Source of the DNA: JAUHXS01 sp965213575
GTDB lineage: Bacteria > Bacteroidota > Bacteroidia > Chitinophagales > JAUHXS01
Direction: 5' to 3'
Assembly: GCA_965213575.1 (NCBI GenBank)
Contig: CBDBZN010000003.1
Span: 1 to 64,000 of the forward strand
Length of the DNA stretch: 64,000 nucleotides
The translations under genes and the position numbers were made by a program. The first letter of the stretch is position 1. Each line of letters starts with the position of its first letter. This document shows positions 29,047 to 39,512 of this stretch, piece by piece. The notes below the pieces were generated by a model, which did no database searches, was not told the DNA's origin, and saw only the letters and a list, made by a program, of their open reading frames with translations.

Positions 29047-29550
29047 ATGGTTGTTTTTCTTATTGGTTTCATGGGGTCGGGCAAAACTTATCTCGGTAAA
29101 TCTGCAGCAAAACTTTTACAATACAATTTTATTGATTTTGATGAATATATAGAGCAACATACACACCAAACTATCCCTGAAATTTTCGAAAGGAAAGGAG
29201 AGGTATATTTCCGACAAGTGGAATCGCATTTATTAGAAAAGATGAAGCTGAAAAATAATACGATCATTTCTTTGGGTGGTGGCACACCTTGTTTTAATGA
29301 TAACATGAGTTGGATTAAAGAAAATGGCCGGTCTATTTATCTAAAAGTCTCTGTTCCTGTATTATACAATCGGCTTATTATAAATAAAACGGCTCGGCCA
29401 CTGCTCCGTAATATAAGTGATGAAAATTTATCGGATTATATAACATTTAAACTTAAAGAGCGAGAAGTATATTATAATCAAGCTACTAAAACAATAAATG
29501 CAGATATGATGACAGGTGAGGAGTTAAAAAGAGTTTATAAAACTGATTAA
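29047..29550 (+). CDS. aroK: Shikimate kinase
   Basis: A protein of 167 residues that phosphorylates shikimate in the aromatic amino-acid pathway. Walker A GFMGSGKT (7-14), the shikimate-binding D-x-D (FIDFDEYIE), R in EVYFRQVESHLL, SLGGGTP and the lid region TARPLLRN are all present. The last 72 codons (from 29335) are repeated 5.95 kb downstream as a decayed copy at 35286-35501, showing that the gene 3' end was duplicated with the restriction locus. Confidence 0.95.
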   Translation: MVVFLIGFMGSGKTYLGKSAAKLLQYNFIDFDEYIEQHTHQTIPEIFERKGEVYFRQVESHLLEKMKLKNNTIISLGGGTPCFNDNMSWIKENGRSIYLKVSVPVLYNRLIINKTARPLLRNISDENLSDYITFKLKEREVYYNQATKTINADMMTGEELKRVYKTD

Positions 29551-29970
29551 AAAGGCAAATAGCTAGAAGAGAAATTATATACTATATTGATGTTTGGTAT
29601 AATTTAAAAGGACACATTCTTCTTTGGGTTATTTGAGCTCTGTAGAATTTATAAAGAAAAATCAATTAGATAATGTGGCTTGAACCCTTCCCTTCATTTT
29701 TAAACCATCCTTTATGTGAGATTCTGTAATATAGAAATGTAGAATATGGTTTGAAGAATCTAGTGGATCTTCTGCAATTTTTAGCTTGAGTGTTGGCTGG
29801 TGCGAAATGAGAAACATTCATGAACACCAACAAAAATTAAACCTGAGTAATTGCAAATGTGTATGGCTTTTAGCGTAGGCATTATTTCGTTATTACTCTG
29901 TTTTTCTTAAAATTCTCCGCTTGTTCAAAGATGTCTTTATATACTTCGTCTCTTTCTACTGGCGGATAAC
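29335..29970. repeat. Direct repeat A, copy 1 (aroK 3' end, spacer and hsdR 3' tail)
   Basis: This 636-bp block recurs at 35286-35922 in the same orientation at roughly 95 percent identity by eye. It covers the aroK 3' part, a spacer (29551-29881) without a recognisable gene, and the last codons of hsdR on the minus strand. The copies end together at GGCGGATAAC, where copy 1 passes abruptly into rhuM-like sequence and copy 2 continues into hsdR. Confidence 0.93.
29882..29970 (-). pseudogene. hsdR 3'-terminal remnant
   Basis: On the minus strand this encodes the last 28 or so codons of HsdR (YPPVERDEVYKDIFEQAENF..., stop at 29882), nearly identical to the end of the hsdR gene at 35834. Nothing of the rest of hsdR remains; a rhuM fragment abuts it at 29971, so a deletion joined the two genes. 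Confidence 0.88.
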
Positions 29971-30204
29971 TTTCCTCGTAATAACGCCATGTTGAGTGGT
30001 TGTCTGGAATTTCCGGACATCTACATTTTCGTCCAGTTCCTCTTCGTTAAGAATATTTCTAATATGCTCGCTGATGGTGCGCTTATCCTTGCCAAACATT
30101 TGCGCCATCTGTGCTTGGGTAAGCCAAACGGTTTCTTCCTTCAAGCGAACATCTATTTTGATGTTATCGTCTGGGTTTTGGTATAGGAGGATATCGCTGG
30201 TCAT
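29956..30204 (-). pseudogene. Truncated rhuM (N-terminal 82 codons)
   Basis: The first 75 residues match the N-terminus of the full RhuM protein at 39513-40511 (WLTQAQM, FGKDKRTISEHI) but with many differences, so it is a different allele rather than a recent copy. After TTQHGVI the reading frame runs into the hsdR tail and stops at 29956. The remaining 250 residues are missing. It is probably non-functional; a short helix-turn-helix product cannot be excluded. It starts 4 nt after the AAA ATPase stop. Confidence 0.75.
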
Positions 30205-30207
30205 ATT

Positions 30208-31632
30208 TTATTCTTCCGTGATTTCTTTTAAGTATTTTCTCATTTGTTCAATTGAAGACTCTAAACTCTTGTATTCAGCCACTCCGTTATCTGCTCGATG
30301 GTGTATTTGATTTCTTATGAAAGTATGAATAGTAACCTCATTCTGACGCCCCATCCAAGGTGAATCTTTTGGTTTACCTTTTTCAGTCTGAAAAAAAGAA
30401 ATATCAAAGTCTTTTATTTTATTAGTTGTTGCTTTCAACTGCATAAGTCTTTCATAGAGTTCATTGTGATATTCTTCCGAAGCAAGTTTGAAAGCAATAA
30501 AATTAACTTCATTTGAAGACACATAAGGCAATAAAGCTAATTCAGGATTTGTAACCGATACAGAATTTTCTGTTTTAATTAAGATTTTAATTTGAACATT
30601 GTTATTGCCCATAGCTTGCTTAATAAACAGCGGTGAATGAGTAGTTAAAATGATTTGAGAATCTTTGGAAAACTCTAACAATAAATCAATAAAGTCAGAT
30701 TGCAGCTTTGGGTGTAAATGAAGTTCAGGTTCATCAATCAAGACTATTAGTTTTTTATGTCCTTTCTTTGAAAGATAGTATGCGTAGATTAAGGAAAATA
30801 TCATTTCATACCCTGAACCTAATTGATTGAGAGGTATAGACTGTAAATTCTCTTTGTCTGTTCCAAAAAAGGCATTTGCGAAAGGGTTCCAATTATCAAT
30901 TAATTTAAGTTTTAATTGATTTCCAGTTATTTCTGAAAATTTATCAATTGCCTCCCTAATACCTCCAATTACTCCTTTGCCTTCAATATTTTTAACCTCT
31001 TTTAAAGTATTATTGCAATCTAATGGATTATCTTTTTTTTGAATATATTGATAATTCAAATCCTCCATTATCCTGTCAAAGCGAGTATTGTTATAAGTGC
31101 CTTTTCGTGTTTGATATGTTCTATTTTTGTCAAGAATTAAGTATTCAATATCATTAAACCTTGAGCCACTCCAAGGATTGTTGACAGATAATCTTAAATC
31201 AGGCGTGTTATCCTTTGGTCTTGTTTCGCCATCTGCCTTAATATACTGTTGGTCTGTTACAACCATTGAAGACAAAAAGCCTTTGTTATCTCTATTTCTT
31301 CTTCCTCCTTTGAAGACAAAACCTTTGCCCTTAAATTCAATTTTAGGCATAGTTCCTTTGTAGGTATAAACTTCATTCGTATGAATATTTATTTCAACTT
31401 TTTCGTTGGGGTTATTAATGTCAGATAAAGTAAAGGAATCTGTTTTATAGGAAACATAGGGCATTGCAAAAGCATCCAAAAGAGTCGATTTTCCACAACC
31501 ATTTTCGCCAACAAAAACCGTCAATCCTGAACCATTATTGTGATTATCAGGAACATTTAAATCATTAATCTCAAAGAACTCATCTGGTGAAAAGAGCTTA
31601 TAATTTTTTATTTGGATGTTTTTTATAAACAT
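30208..31632 (-). CDS. AAA ATPase (AAA_15/21 type) with C-terminal RNQIHH motif; putative defence ATPase
   Basis: About 474 residues from the ATG at 31632, chosen because the protein then begins MFIKNIQIKNYKLF as SMC/RecF-like ATPases do; an earlier ATG at 31656 lies in the hsdS remnant. Walker A GENGCGKS (42-49), signature-like LGSGYEMIFSL, Walker B LIVLIDEPELHLHP and the H-loop TTHSP are visible. Near the C-terminus FIRNQIHH contains R-x4-H, compatible with a HEPN ribonuclease motif as in several anti-phage ATPases; this is inference. It sits in module 1 between hsdS and rhuM remnants, where module 2 carries Abi_C. Confidence 0.82.
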   Translation of the reverse strand: MFIKNIQIKNYKLFSPDEFFEINDLNVPDNHNNGSGLTVFVGENGCGKSTLLDAFAMPYVSYKTDSFTLSDINNPNEKVEINIHTNEVYTYKGTMPKIEFKGKGFVFKGGRRNRDNKGFLSSMVVTDQQYIKADGETRPKDNTPDLRLSVNNPWSGSRFNDIEYLILDKNRTYQTRKGTYNNTRFDRIMEDLNYQYIQKKDNPLDCNNTLKEVKNIEGKGVIGGIREAIDKFSEITGNQLKLKLIDNWNPFANAFFGTDKENLQSIPLNQLGSGYEMIFSLIYAYYLSKKGHKKLIVLIDEPELHLHPKLQSDFIDLLLEFSKDSQIILTTHSPLFIKQAMGNNNVQIKILIKTENSVSVTNPELALLPYVSSNEVNFIAFKLASEEYHNELYERLMQLKATTNKIKDFDISFFQTEKGKPKDSPWMGRQNEVTIHTFIRNQIHHRADNGVAEYKSLESSIEQMRKYLKEITEE

Positions 31633-31639
31633 AATCTTA

Positions 31640-31887
31640 GCTTTCGAATGTTTCAACTTTCATACTCTCCACAACCATTTCATCAGTACAGGGCAAAGTG
31701 GTTTAATGCTTTTCTTTAGCTGCTCGTTGATGCGTTACGGGTTTCTAATGTGTGGTAAATGGTTACTATGGCTTCTTGTTTTTCTATGGTCGGAATGGGC
31801 AATTTTAACCTGCACATATTTCAAAATCGAAAAATTCGTGTGCACTTCTTCTGAAAGTGTATTTATTCGCTCTAAAAGTTTTGACAT
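31640..31887 (-). pseudogene. hsdS C-terminal remnant
   Basis: Minus-strand sequence resembles the C-terminal conserved region of the intact hsdS (41269-42462): IP-x-IEKQEAIVTIYHTLE followed by the helical tail and CPVLM near the end, interrupted by frame changes. A short frame starting at 31887 (KLLERINTLSEEVHTNF) precedes it. No target-recognition domain remains. Confidence 0.7.
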
Positions 31888-31890
31888 TTC

Positions 31891-34800
31891 TTAAATCTCA
31901 ATTTTATCAATCTCTTTCATCAGTCTATCCGTTTCTGAAAGTGCTACAATGATTTTTTGATAATGCAGAATGTCGTCAAACTCCAATTTGCGGTCTTTTC
32001 GGTCTTTGAGCCATTTTTGGGCAGGTTGATAACCACCAATGTAAAACTCCCAAGCGACTTGAGGGACATTGTCAAAATACTGCGTGTCGTTGATAAATAC
32101 TTTACCGTCATTGTATTTGGGTTTGCCCACCACATTATCTCCGTCCGTTGGATATTGCGTAATGTATTGCTCAACGGTTGGACTTTCTAATAAATGAATT
32201 TGCCGTATTTCTCCGCCCATTTTTACCAAATGCCAAAAAGTGTCTTTGTCTTTGGGATAAGGAACTCTCGGAAAATCAATTTTTAAAAATTCGTTATATG
32301 TCTCTCGGTATGTTGGCGAATGCAAAACTGCATAGATGTAATCTAAAATGTCAATTGGGGCAAAAGTATTTACTGTTGTTTCTTTTTCGTTAGTAAAAGT
32401 TAAATCTAATTTCTCCGCAATTCGTTTTACAATTTCTTTATTTAAGTTAGGAACTCTTTCAGTAGTCGGTTCAATGGTTTGTTGTCCATTACTTTCTGGG
32501 TATAAGTAGAGTGGAAAAAGGCAACCTGTGCCAAATAATTTAGCACTTGCTGTAAAGTTTCCCTCAATTATTTTGTCTGTAATAAAGTTATGTCTATAAT
32601 CTTGTGTTGTTTGTCTTGGAATAATTAATCCAATATTAGGTTGAAGTAAATGTTGCATAACTTCAAATCTCGAACGACCAATAAAACCGCCCGAATTTTT
32701 AGTAATTATTGTTTCTTTTACATCAAAAGGTCTGTAGTTAATTTTTACTTGTTTGAACGTATCATTTAAAATACTCTCTTTGGCTCGTGCAAATGTCCAA
32801 CCGCTTGAATCTTGTTTTTCCTTATACTTTGATTTTAAAAAATCAACAGTTTCAATCTCGAAATCATTTATCACGGTTTGAAGTTTTTGATTGGAAAATT
32901 GAATAGCTAAAGCGTCACATTTAGTTTCTACGCCATTAGAGTTTGAATTTAAAACTTCATTTACTTTAAATCCTTTTTCGTAATTTTTTATCAGTTCAAA
33001 ATCTTTTGGAACGAAAAAGTAATATGGCTGAGAATAGACAAGCTTTTCCCATTTGATTTCAGAAATAGTTGAATTGTTAAGTGTTTCATATTTGTGATTC
33101 CTTTTTCCTTGCAAATCAAAATGATAAACTTCCCCTAATTCCGTTTTCTTCTTTTTATTTGTTTTTACAAATATGTTAATTGAAACACCTTGCATAATAT
33201 CAAACACATTTTGGTCAGGGCTTCCATCAGGGTAAACTTCTTTTTTCTTGGCATTTCCGTGTAAATCCAAGATGTAAATTTTATCAAAACTCTCTAACAA
33301 GTGTTTCCGCATTTGCCTGTGAGTAATACCATCTAGGAAGCTGTTATTAGAAATGTAAGCCAAAACGCCACTTCCATTTTTGTCGATATAATGTTGTCCG
33401 TAGCGAATGAATTTGATGTAATCATCATCCAAATTGATTTTTCGTTCATTGAGCTTTTTCTTGTAGTCAGAAATTAAATTTTGAATTCAATCATTCTTAT
33501 TGGTACTGCTAACAGCATAAGGCGGATTTCCAATTACACACATTACAGGCGTGTCTCGTTTGATGTGGTTGGCTTCATTTGCTTCTGTGCTCAACCAATT
33601 GGCAAATAATGTTCCTGTGTCTTGGTGGTGCTCTTCTAAACTATTGGTAAGATATACTCGTAGACGTTGGCTCTTCTCTACTCCGCTCGAAGTAACAGAT
33701 GGCTTAAATCCTGTATCGGTCAATAATAAATCTAACTTTAAATGTGCCATTGCATAACTCGCCATTAGCAATTCAAATCCGTTCAAGCGTGGCAATAAAT
33801 GAGTTTCTACATAATTGCTCCAAATACCTTGTTGTCCTTGGAATTTTTTGTGAATGTGCTTTACCACTTCGGCTAAGAAAGTTCCTGTTCCTGTGGCTGG
33901 ATCCAAAATTTGTACTTTGTGTACTTCTTGCTCCATTTGTTTGTAACCTGTTGCCGAACGTTTGTCTGCGGTTTGGGTGTTTACTTTTATGGTTGTTTTG
34001 CTGGTGTCTGCAAGTCCTTGAGGTAAATCAAATTCCGTTTTTAGAATGTCGTCAACTGCCCGAACAATGAAGTTTACAACGGGTTGTGGTGTGTACCAAA
34101 CGCCACGAGCTTTACGTAGCTTTGGGTCGTATTCGCTTAGGAACGTTTCATAAAAATGGATAATCGGGTCTTCCATTTTAGTGGCTTTCCCGTAGTTCTT
34201 CAAAATTTCTTCTACGTTACACGCTAAAAAGATTTCAGAAAGGTTCTCAACTACCCATTTAATTCGGTCGTCAATGTCTGGTCCTGCAATGTAGCCAAAG
34301 AGTTTACGTAAAAACGGATTTGATTTTGGAATCAGTTCAGCCGCTTCTTGCCTGTTAAAATTATCCAAAGTAGGATCGTGCAAACGAGCCGCAAACATTC
34401 CATAAGCAATGGTTTGAGCGTAAACATCCGCAAAACCTTGTGGCGTAATGTCGTGGATCAAAATTTGCTTAAAAGCCAACATTTGGTCTTTCAGCGTACT
34501 GTTTTCTTGGTTTTCTTCATCACTGGTCAACGACTTTTCGATGATATCAGAAAGAAGGCGTGCTTTGCCCGCCATCATTTCTGCTAATTTTTTTGAGCTT
34601 TTTATCGTTTGTCCAACGTGAACGCAAAAGTCTAGGATTAGGTTTTCAAAGTTGCCAAAGTTCTCAGGTAAAGGTTTTATTCCCTTATCTGTTATTTCTG
34701 CAATGGCAATTTTGGTAACAAATTCGCCTTCTCTGTACAGATGAAAGTTAATGTAGTCGGTAAAAACCAAATTATTTAGAGAAGCTTTGTATCGATCGAA

Positions 34801-35064
34801 CTGCTCTTTGTTTCCTGTTTTCTTTGTGCCGTCAAGGTCTTTGTCGCCAATGTCTTTGGCTTCAATAAATCCAACAGGAATATCTTTTTTAGTCAAAATG
34901 TAGTCAGGTGCTCCACAACTTTGTCTTTTCGGTTCGTTGGTTGCTCTGATTGTCGGCACCAAACTTTCCAAGAGTTGCTGTAAGTCGCCACGGAAAGTAT
35001 GTTCGGTTGCGTTTCCGAGTCTATACCTTTTGTCTAAGTTGTCAATATATTGTTCTAATGTCAT
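31891..35064 (-). CDS. Type IIG/ISP-like fused restriction nuclease-N6-adenine methyltransferase, interrupted by in-frame TGA
   Basis: Two halves (33487-35064 and 31891-33432) lie in the same frame, separated by a single TGA at 33487-33489; read through, the product is about 1057 residues. The N-terminus has a PD-(D/E)xK-like nuclease pattern (D54 in APDY, E68-A-K70). A helical linker leads to the methylase core with DPATGTGTFLAEV (motif I) and NPPY (motif IV); the TGA follows NPPY by nine codons. The second half contains the rest of the methylase and a target-recognition region. The position is probably TGG in relatives, so this is a nonsense mutation or a base error rather than an indel. 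Confidence 0.82.
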
Positions 35065-35069
35065 TTATT

Positions 35070-35286
35070 CATTCAATTTCTGTCAGAGCGTTGGCATTGC
35101 GTGTCGGAAAAAACCAAATGTGCTGTTTGTGCGGTTGGTTTTTTTGTATGTTGGCCAACGTAGAAATGAAAACAATTGTTTTTCCATATATATAGCTATT
35201 TATTTAACTACTATAAATGTAATAATATTCAAGTCTTTGTACAAATTAAAGTTAAACTGACATCTTCAATTTTCCATTAATTCAAA
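35070..35286. repeat. Repeat B, copy 1: palindrome-rich leader upstream of the type IIG-like gene
   Basis: This matches 44465-44781 upstream of hsdM except for about 100 bp absent here. It contains nested inverted repeats: GCGTTGGC (35088-35095) against GGCCAACG (35153-35160), and AAAAAACCAA (35108-35117) against TTGGTTTTTT (35135-35144), with TGTGCTGTTTGTGCGG in the loop. The block may hold the promoter or a recombination site of the module. It ends where repeat A copy 2 begins. Confidence 0.8.
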
Positions 35287-35501
35287 TTTATCTAAAAGTC
35301 TCTGTTCCTGTATTATACAATCGGCTTATTATAAATAAAACGGCTCGGCCACTGCTCCGTAATATAAGTGATGAAAATTATCGGATTTTATAACATGTAG
35401 ACTAAAAGAGCGAGAAGTATATTATAATCAAGCCACTAAAATAATAAATGCAGATATGATGACAGGTAAAGAGTTAAAAAAGAGTTTATAAAACTGATTA
35501 A
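35286..35501 (+). pseudogene. Duplicated aroK 3' end (displaced fragment)
   Basis: Nearly the last 72 codons of aroK are repeated here with point changes and at least one small indel (after ISDEN) that breaks the frame. There is no start or kinase domain. It marks the junction between the two tandem restriction modules. Confidence 0.9.
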
Positions 35502-35922
35502 AAAGGCAAATAGCTAGAAGAGAAATTATATACTATATTGATGTTTGGTATAATTTAAAAGGACACATCTTCTTTGGGTTATTTGAGCTCTGTAGAATTT
35601 ATAAAGAAAAATCAATTAGATAATGTGGTTTGAACCCTTCCCTTCATTTTTAAACCATCCTTTATGTGAGGTTCTGTAATATCGAAATGTAGAATATGGT
35701 TTGAAGAATCTAGTGGATCTTCTGCAATTTTTGGCTTGAGTGTTGGCTTGTGCGAAATGAGAAACATTCATGAACACCAAAACAAAAATTAAACCTGAGT
35801 AATTGCAAATGTGTATGGCTTTTAGCGTAGGCATTATTTCGTTATTACTCTGTTTTTCTTAAAATTCTCTGCTTGTTCAAATATGTCTTTGTATACTTCG
35901 TCTCTTTCTACTGGCGGATAAC
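35286..35922. repeat. Direct repeat A, copy 2
   Basis: Second copy of the 29335-29970 block. It contains the aroK tail, a spacer of about 330 bp and the hsdR 3' end, here still attached to the hsdR gene. A 72-codon minus-strand frame (35616-35834) exists in this copy but is interrupted in copy 1, so it is probably not a gene. Confidence 0.93.
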
Positions 35923-38900
35923 CGTGTTCGTCTAAGAGGATTATTAGTCCGACTTTTAAAGCGGATTTTATGTCTTCTCGTTTGCTCCAATCTGGATATT
36001 TGGCTTGTGAGTCCACCAAGTCTTTCACCGCCTGGGCTAAAACAATTAGTTTGTCTTCGGGATATTTGAAGTCATACTTTATACACAGGTCTTTCAAAAT
36101 GTCGTAAAAGGCTTTTTCTTCAAAGTCAATTCCTAATTCGTCTCCTGCTGAAAATTCCTTTTGAACTTCCCAAATCAAATTGGTCAAATGCTCTGCCATT
36201 TCTTCGTACACTTCGCTTCGTAAAATATCATCTTCTTTTCGTTCGTTGTAGCGTTCAACCAAGGTTTGCATTTTCTTGGAAAAGTCAATTCCTTTTACTT
36301 TATTGACTTTTTTAATCTCTCCAATGGCTTTGGCTAAAAGCTGTTGGAGCAATTTTATTTTAGTGTGCGGCAACTTGATTTTATCAATCTTTGCCAAATA
36401 GTCTTCTGAAAAAAGGTCTTGCTCGCTTTGGCTTTCATCTCCAAGTTTGAAAATTTCTTGTACGCCATCACTTTCCAAAGCGTATTTTATCATTTCCCGA
36501 ACTTTGGCATTCATTTGTGCCGTGTCGGGTGCAGTGCCTTTGGTTAGTTTAAAAACGATTGACCGAACCGCTAAATAGAAATGGGTGTAATCTCTTTCTT
36601 TCTGCGCTAAACGTTCACTTCCTGCACAAATATCATAAGCGGCTTTCAGACGTTTTACCAAACCCATAAATCGGGTTTCTAAATCTTTGGTCAACTGAAC
36701 ATATTCTGCAGCCATATTTAAAGAGTTCAACTGTTCTAAAGCTGCACCACCGAAATATTTTGAACTGTCGAACTTATGGAAGACTTTAGCCAAAAGGTCT
36801 AAATGGTTTTTTACGACTATGAGCGATTCTTGAATGTCTTCAAAATTTTCTCTTTCTCCTTTGTTGTATTTGGCAAGAGCCATATTCATAGCCTTTTTGA
36901 TGCCAATATAATCGACAACCAATCCTTTGTTTTTTCCTTCAAACTTTCGATTAACTCTCGAAATGGTCTGAATTAAATTGTGTTGCTGAATAGGCTTGTC
37001 AATGTAGATTGAATCTAAGAACGGTACATCAAAACCAGTGAGCCACATATCAACCACAATGGCAATTTTGAAATTGGATTTTTCATTTTTAAACTGCCTG
37101 TCCAATTCTTTGCGGTATTCTTTAGTGCCGAGCAAATCGTACATTTCTTTGGGGGTCGTCTTTTCCTCTAGTCATTATCATTTTGATACGCTCCATTGGT
37201 TTAATTTCCCTTTTGTTGTTGTCCGTTAAAACAGCTCCTTCTTCAGCAATACGTAATTCTGCCCATTCAGGTCTTAAAGAGATTACATTTTTATAAAACA
37301 CGTAGCTAATTTCACGGCTGCTGCAAACAAACATTGCTTTGCCTTTTACAGTTGCTCCTTCGTTTACTCTGTTTTCGTAATGCTGAACAAAGTCTTCTGC
37401 CAATTTCAGCAAACGGTCCGGGTCGCCTAAAATGGAGTTCATTGTTGCCGTTGCCTTTTTGCTTTCTTCTATTTGGTATTCATTGGCTCCTGCTTCGGCT
37501 GCTTCTTCGTAGTATTTTTCAATTTTCTCTAATTCGCTATTGTGCAAGGCGACTTTAGCTGCTCTGCCTTCATACACAATACGAACGGTGATTTCATCTC
37601 TTACCGATTCTGTCATTGTGTAGGCATCTACTACTTGGCCAAATACATCCAAAGTAGCATCAATGGGCGTCCCTGTGAAGCCTACAAAAGTGGCATTAGG
37701 TAAAGAATCGTGAAGATATTTTGCAAAACCATAGGTTTTCTTAACACCTTCGGAAGTAACCTTAACTTTTTGATCGAGATTGGTTTGGCTTCTATGGGCT
37801 TCATCCGAAATACAAATTACATTAGTTCTTTCCGTAAGCAGTTCGGTGTCTTCTGTAAACTTGTGAATGGTGGTCAAGAATACGCCACCGCTATTTCTGC
37901 CTTGCATTTTGGTGCGTAAATCGGCTCTGCTTTCTACACTTTCCACCGCATTGTCTCCAATGAATTGTTTGGCGTTGGTAAATTGTCCTGCCAATTGGTC
38001 GTCTAAATCGGTTCTATCGGTAATGAGTACAATGGTAGGACTTTCGAAATGCTTACTTTTCATCAACAAGCGGGTGAGATAAAGCATTGTAAAACTCTTG
38101 CCGCTTCCTGTTGCTCCAAAGTAAGTTCCGCCTTTTCCGTCTCCGTCTGGCTTCTCCGCTTTTTTAATGTTTTCGTACAAACTGCGAGCAGCGTAATACT
38201 GCGGATAGCGACAAACTATTTTCTCGTCTTTTTTGGACGAATCAGGAATGTAAATAAAGTTCTGAATAATATCCCTCAAGCGGTTTTTATGCAACATTCC
38301 CTGAACCAAAGTGAACATACTGTCTATGCCGTCCACATCTTTTGCCAAACCTGCAATTCTTCGCCAAGCGTAGTAAAACTCGTAAGGGGCAAAGAATGAA
38401 CCTGCCTTGTTGTTCACACCATCACTGATGATGCAAAAGGCATTGTATTTAAACAGTTCAGGAATGTCTCTTTTATAGCGAGTGGTCAGTTGAACAAAAG
38501 CATTGTGAATGGTGGTATTTTCCTGAATGGCTGTTTTAAATTCAAAAACCACCACAGGCAAACCATTGACGTATAATATGCCGTCCGGGATTCTCCTTTC
38601 GGTGCCAACAATTTCTATTTGGTTGACAAACTTATAAATATTTGTATCAGGCGGATATTGTTCCTCAGGCTCGGCAGCAATAATGTCTAAATTTTCACTT
38701 TGTCGCTGACGGTCTAAACCTGCATAATCAATGAGCGAAATATGAATGTCTTTTTGGTTGCGGTCTTCTCGTTTCAGAATAAAACCGTCCGCCAACCACC
38801 GCATTATTTTTTTGTTGCTTTCGTAAAGGTCTGTCGAAGAAAGTGTTTTGAGTTGCAGAATAATGGTTTGGGCTTCTATTTCAGTTAGATTGGCGTTTTG

Positions 38901-39053
38901 ATAGCGATTGAGCAAATATGCTTTCAGGTCTTCTTCAATCAATACTTCATCTTCACTGATACGTACCAAACTACTGCCCACAAAATGCGGATAACCTTCA
39001 TTTCCTAAAAGCTCTGTAAATGCTTGCTCTAATTTTGCCTCCGTAAATTTCAT
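35834..39053 (-). CDS. hsdR: Type I restriction enzyme, R subunit HsdR; +1 frameshift
   Basis: About 1072 residues after repair. The N-terminal nuclease domain has D157 and E171-F-K173 (IPDGILYVNGLPVVVFEFK), followed by the SF2 translocase with Walker A GATGSGKS (313-320), DEAH (417-420) and FVGFTGTP. The frame stops at 37122, and the C-terminal part continues in another frame from MYDLLGTKEYRKEL with the second helicase domain (VVDMWLTGFDVP) and the helical C-terminal domain. Removing one C from the C5 run (plus-strand G5, 37151-37155) joins them. It cleaves DNA after translocation with HsdM and HsdS. The start overlaps the GxxExxY stop by 4 nt. If the frameshift is real, restriction is lost. 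Confidence 0.9.
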
Positions 39054-39490
39054 CGTCTCGAACTATGATTTTTCTGATTTTCTGATGGACTTTGAATTCG
39101 TTTGGGTTTCATAACCCGTTTGAATTGAAGCGATGTATTTCCAAAATTGATTAATAAGCCGATTTCCATTCCATAGGCTTCAAGGTAGTTGATGGCCTGT
39201 GCCAAATGCACATCTTCCAATTCTTTTACCGCCTTGATTTCCAACATTATTTTATCCTCAATAAAAAAGTCAACCCTTCTTGTTCCTATATCAAAACCTT
39301 TGTATTGCAGAGGCATTTCTTGTTCCCTTACGTGGGTAATTCCCTGCATATTTAATTCAATAGACAGAGCTCTTTGATAAACAACTTCCTGAAAACCATT
39401 TCCTAAATATTTGTGCAATTCCATAGCACAGCCAATAATTTTGCCCGTTAATTCGGAATACTTATACTTTTCATCAATCATAGTTTTCAT
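39050..39490 (-). CDS. GxxExxY family protein, copy 1
   Basis: A protein of 146 residues. The name-giving motif is GNGFQEVVY (residues about 30-38), and a PD-(D/E)xK-like core follows: RRVDFFIEDKIMLEIKA, with D and E-x-K. The family is common in Bacteroidota and resembles small nucleases or resolvase-like proteins, but the function is unknown to me. It lies between rhuM and hsdR, ends in an ATGA overlap with hsdR, and is flanked by CTCGAACTATGATTTTT (about 39056-39072) and the inverted copy AAATCATAGTTCAAG just past its 5' end (about 39500-39514). It is 60-70 percent similar to copy 2 by eye. Confidence 0.85.
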   Translation of the reverse strand: MKTMIDEKYKYSELTGKIIGCAMELHKYLGNGFQEVVYQRALSIELNMQGITHVREQEMPLQYKGFDIGTRRVDFFIEDKIMLEIKAVKELEDVHLAQAINYLEAYGMEIGLLINFGNTSLQFKRVMKPKRIQSPSENQKNHSSRR

Positions 39491-39512
39491 TAAATCATTT
39501 CAAAATCATAGT

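Noticed and set aside
35616..35834. 72-codon minus-strand frame downstream of hsdR in repeat A copy 2
   Set aside because: The equivalent frame in copy 1 is interrupted by a frame change, and there is no sign of a conserved product.
29335..35922. Integrative element with its own integrase at the aroK 3' end
   Set aside because: The aroK tail duplication resembles such elements, but no integrase, excisionase or att-type core was found; tandem duplication explains the repeats more simply.
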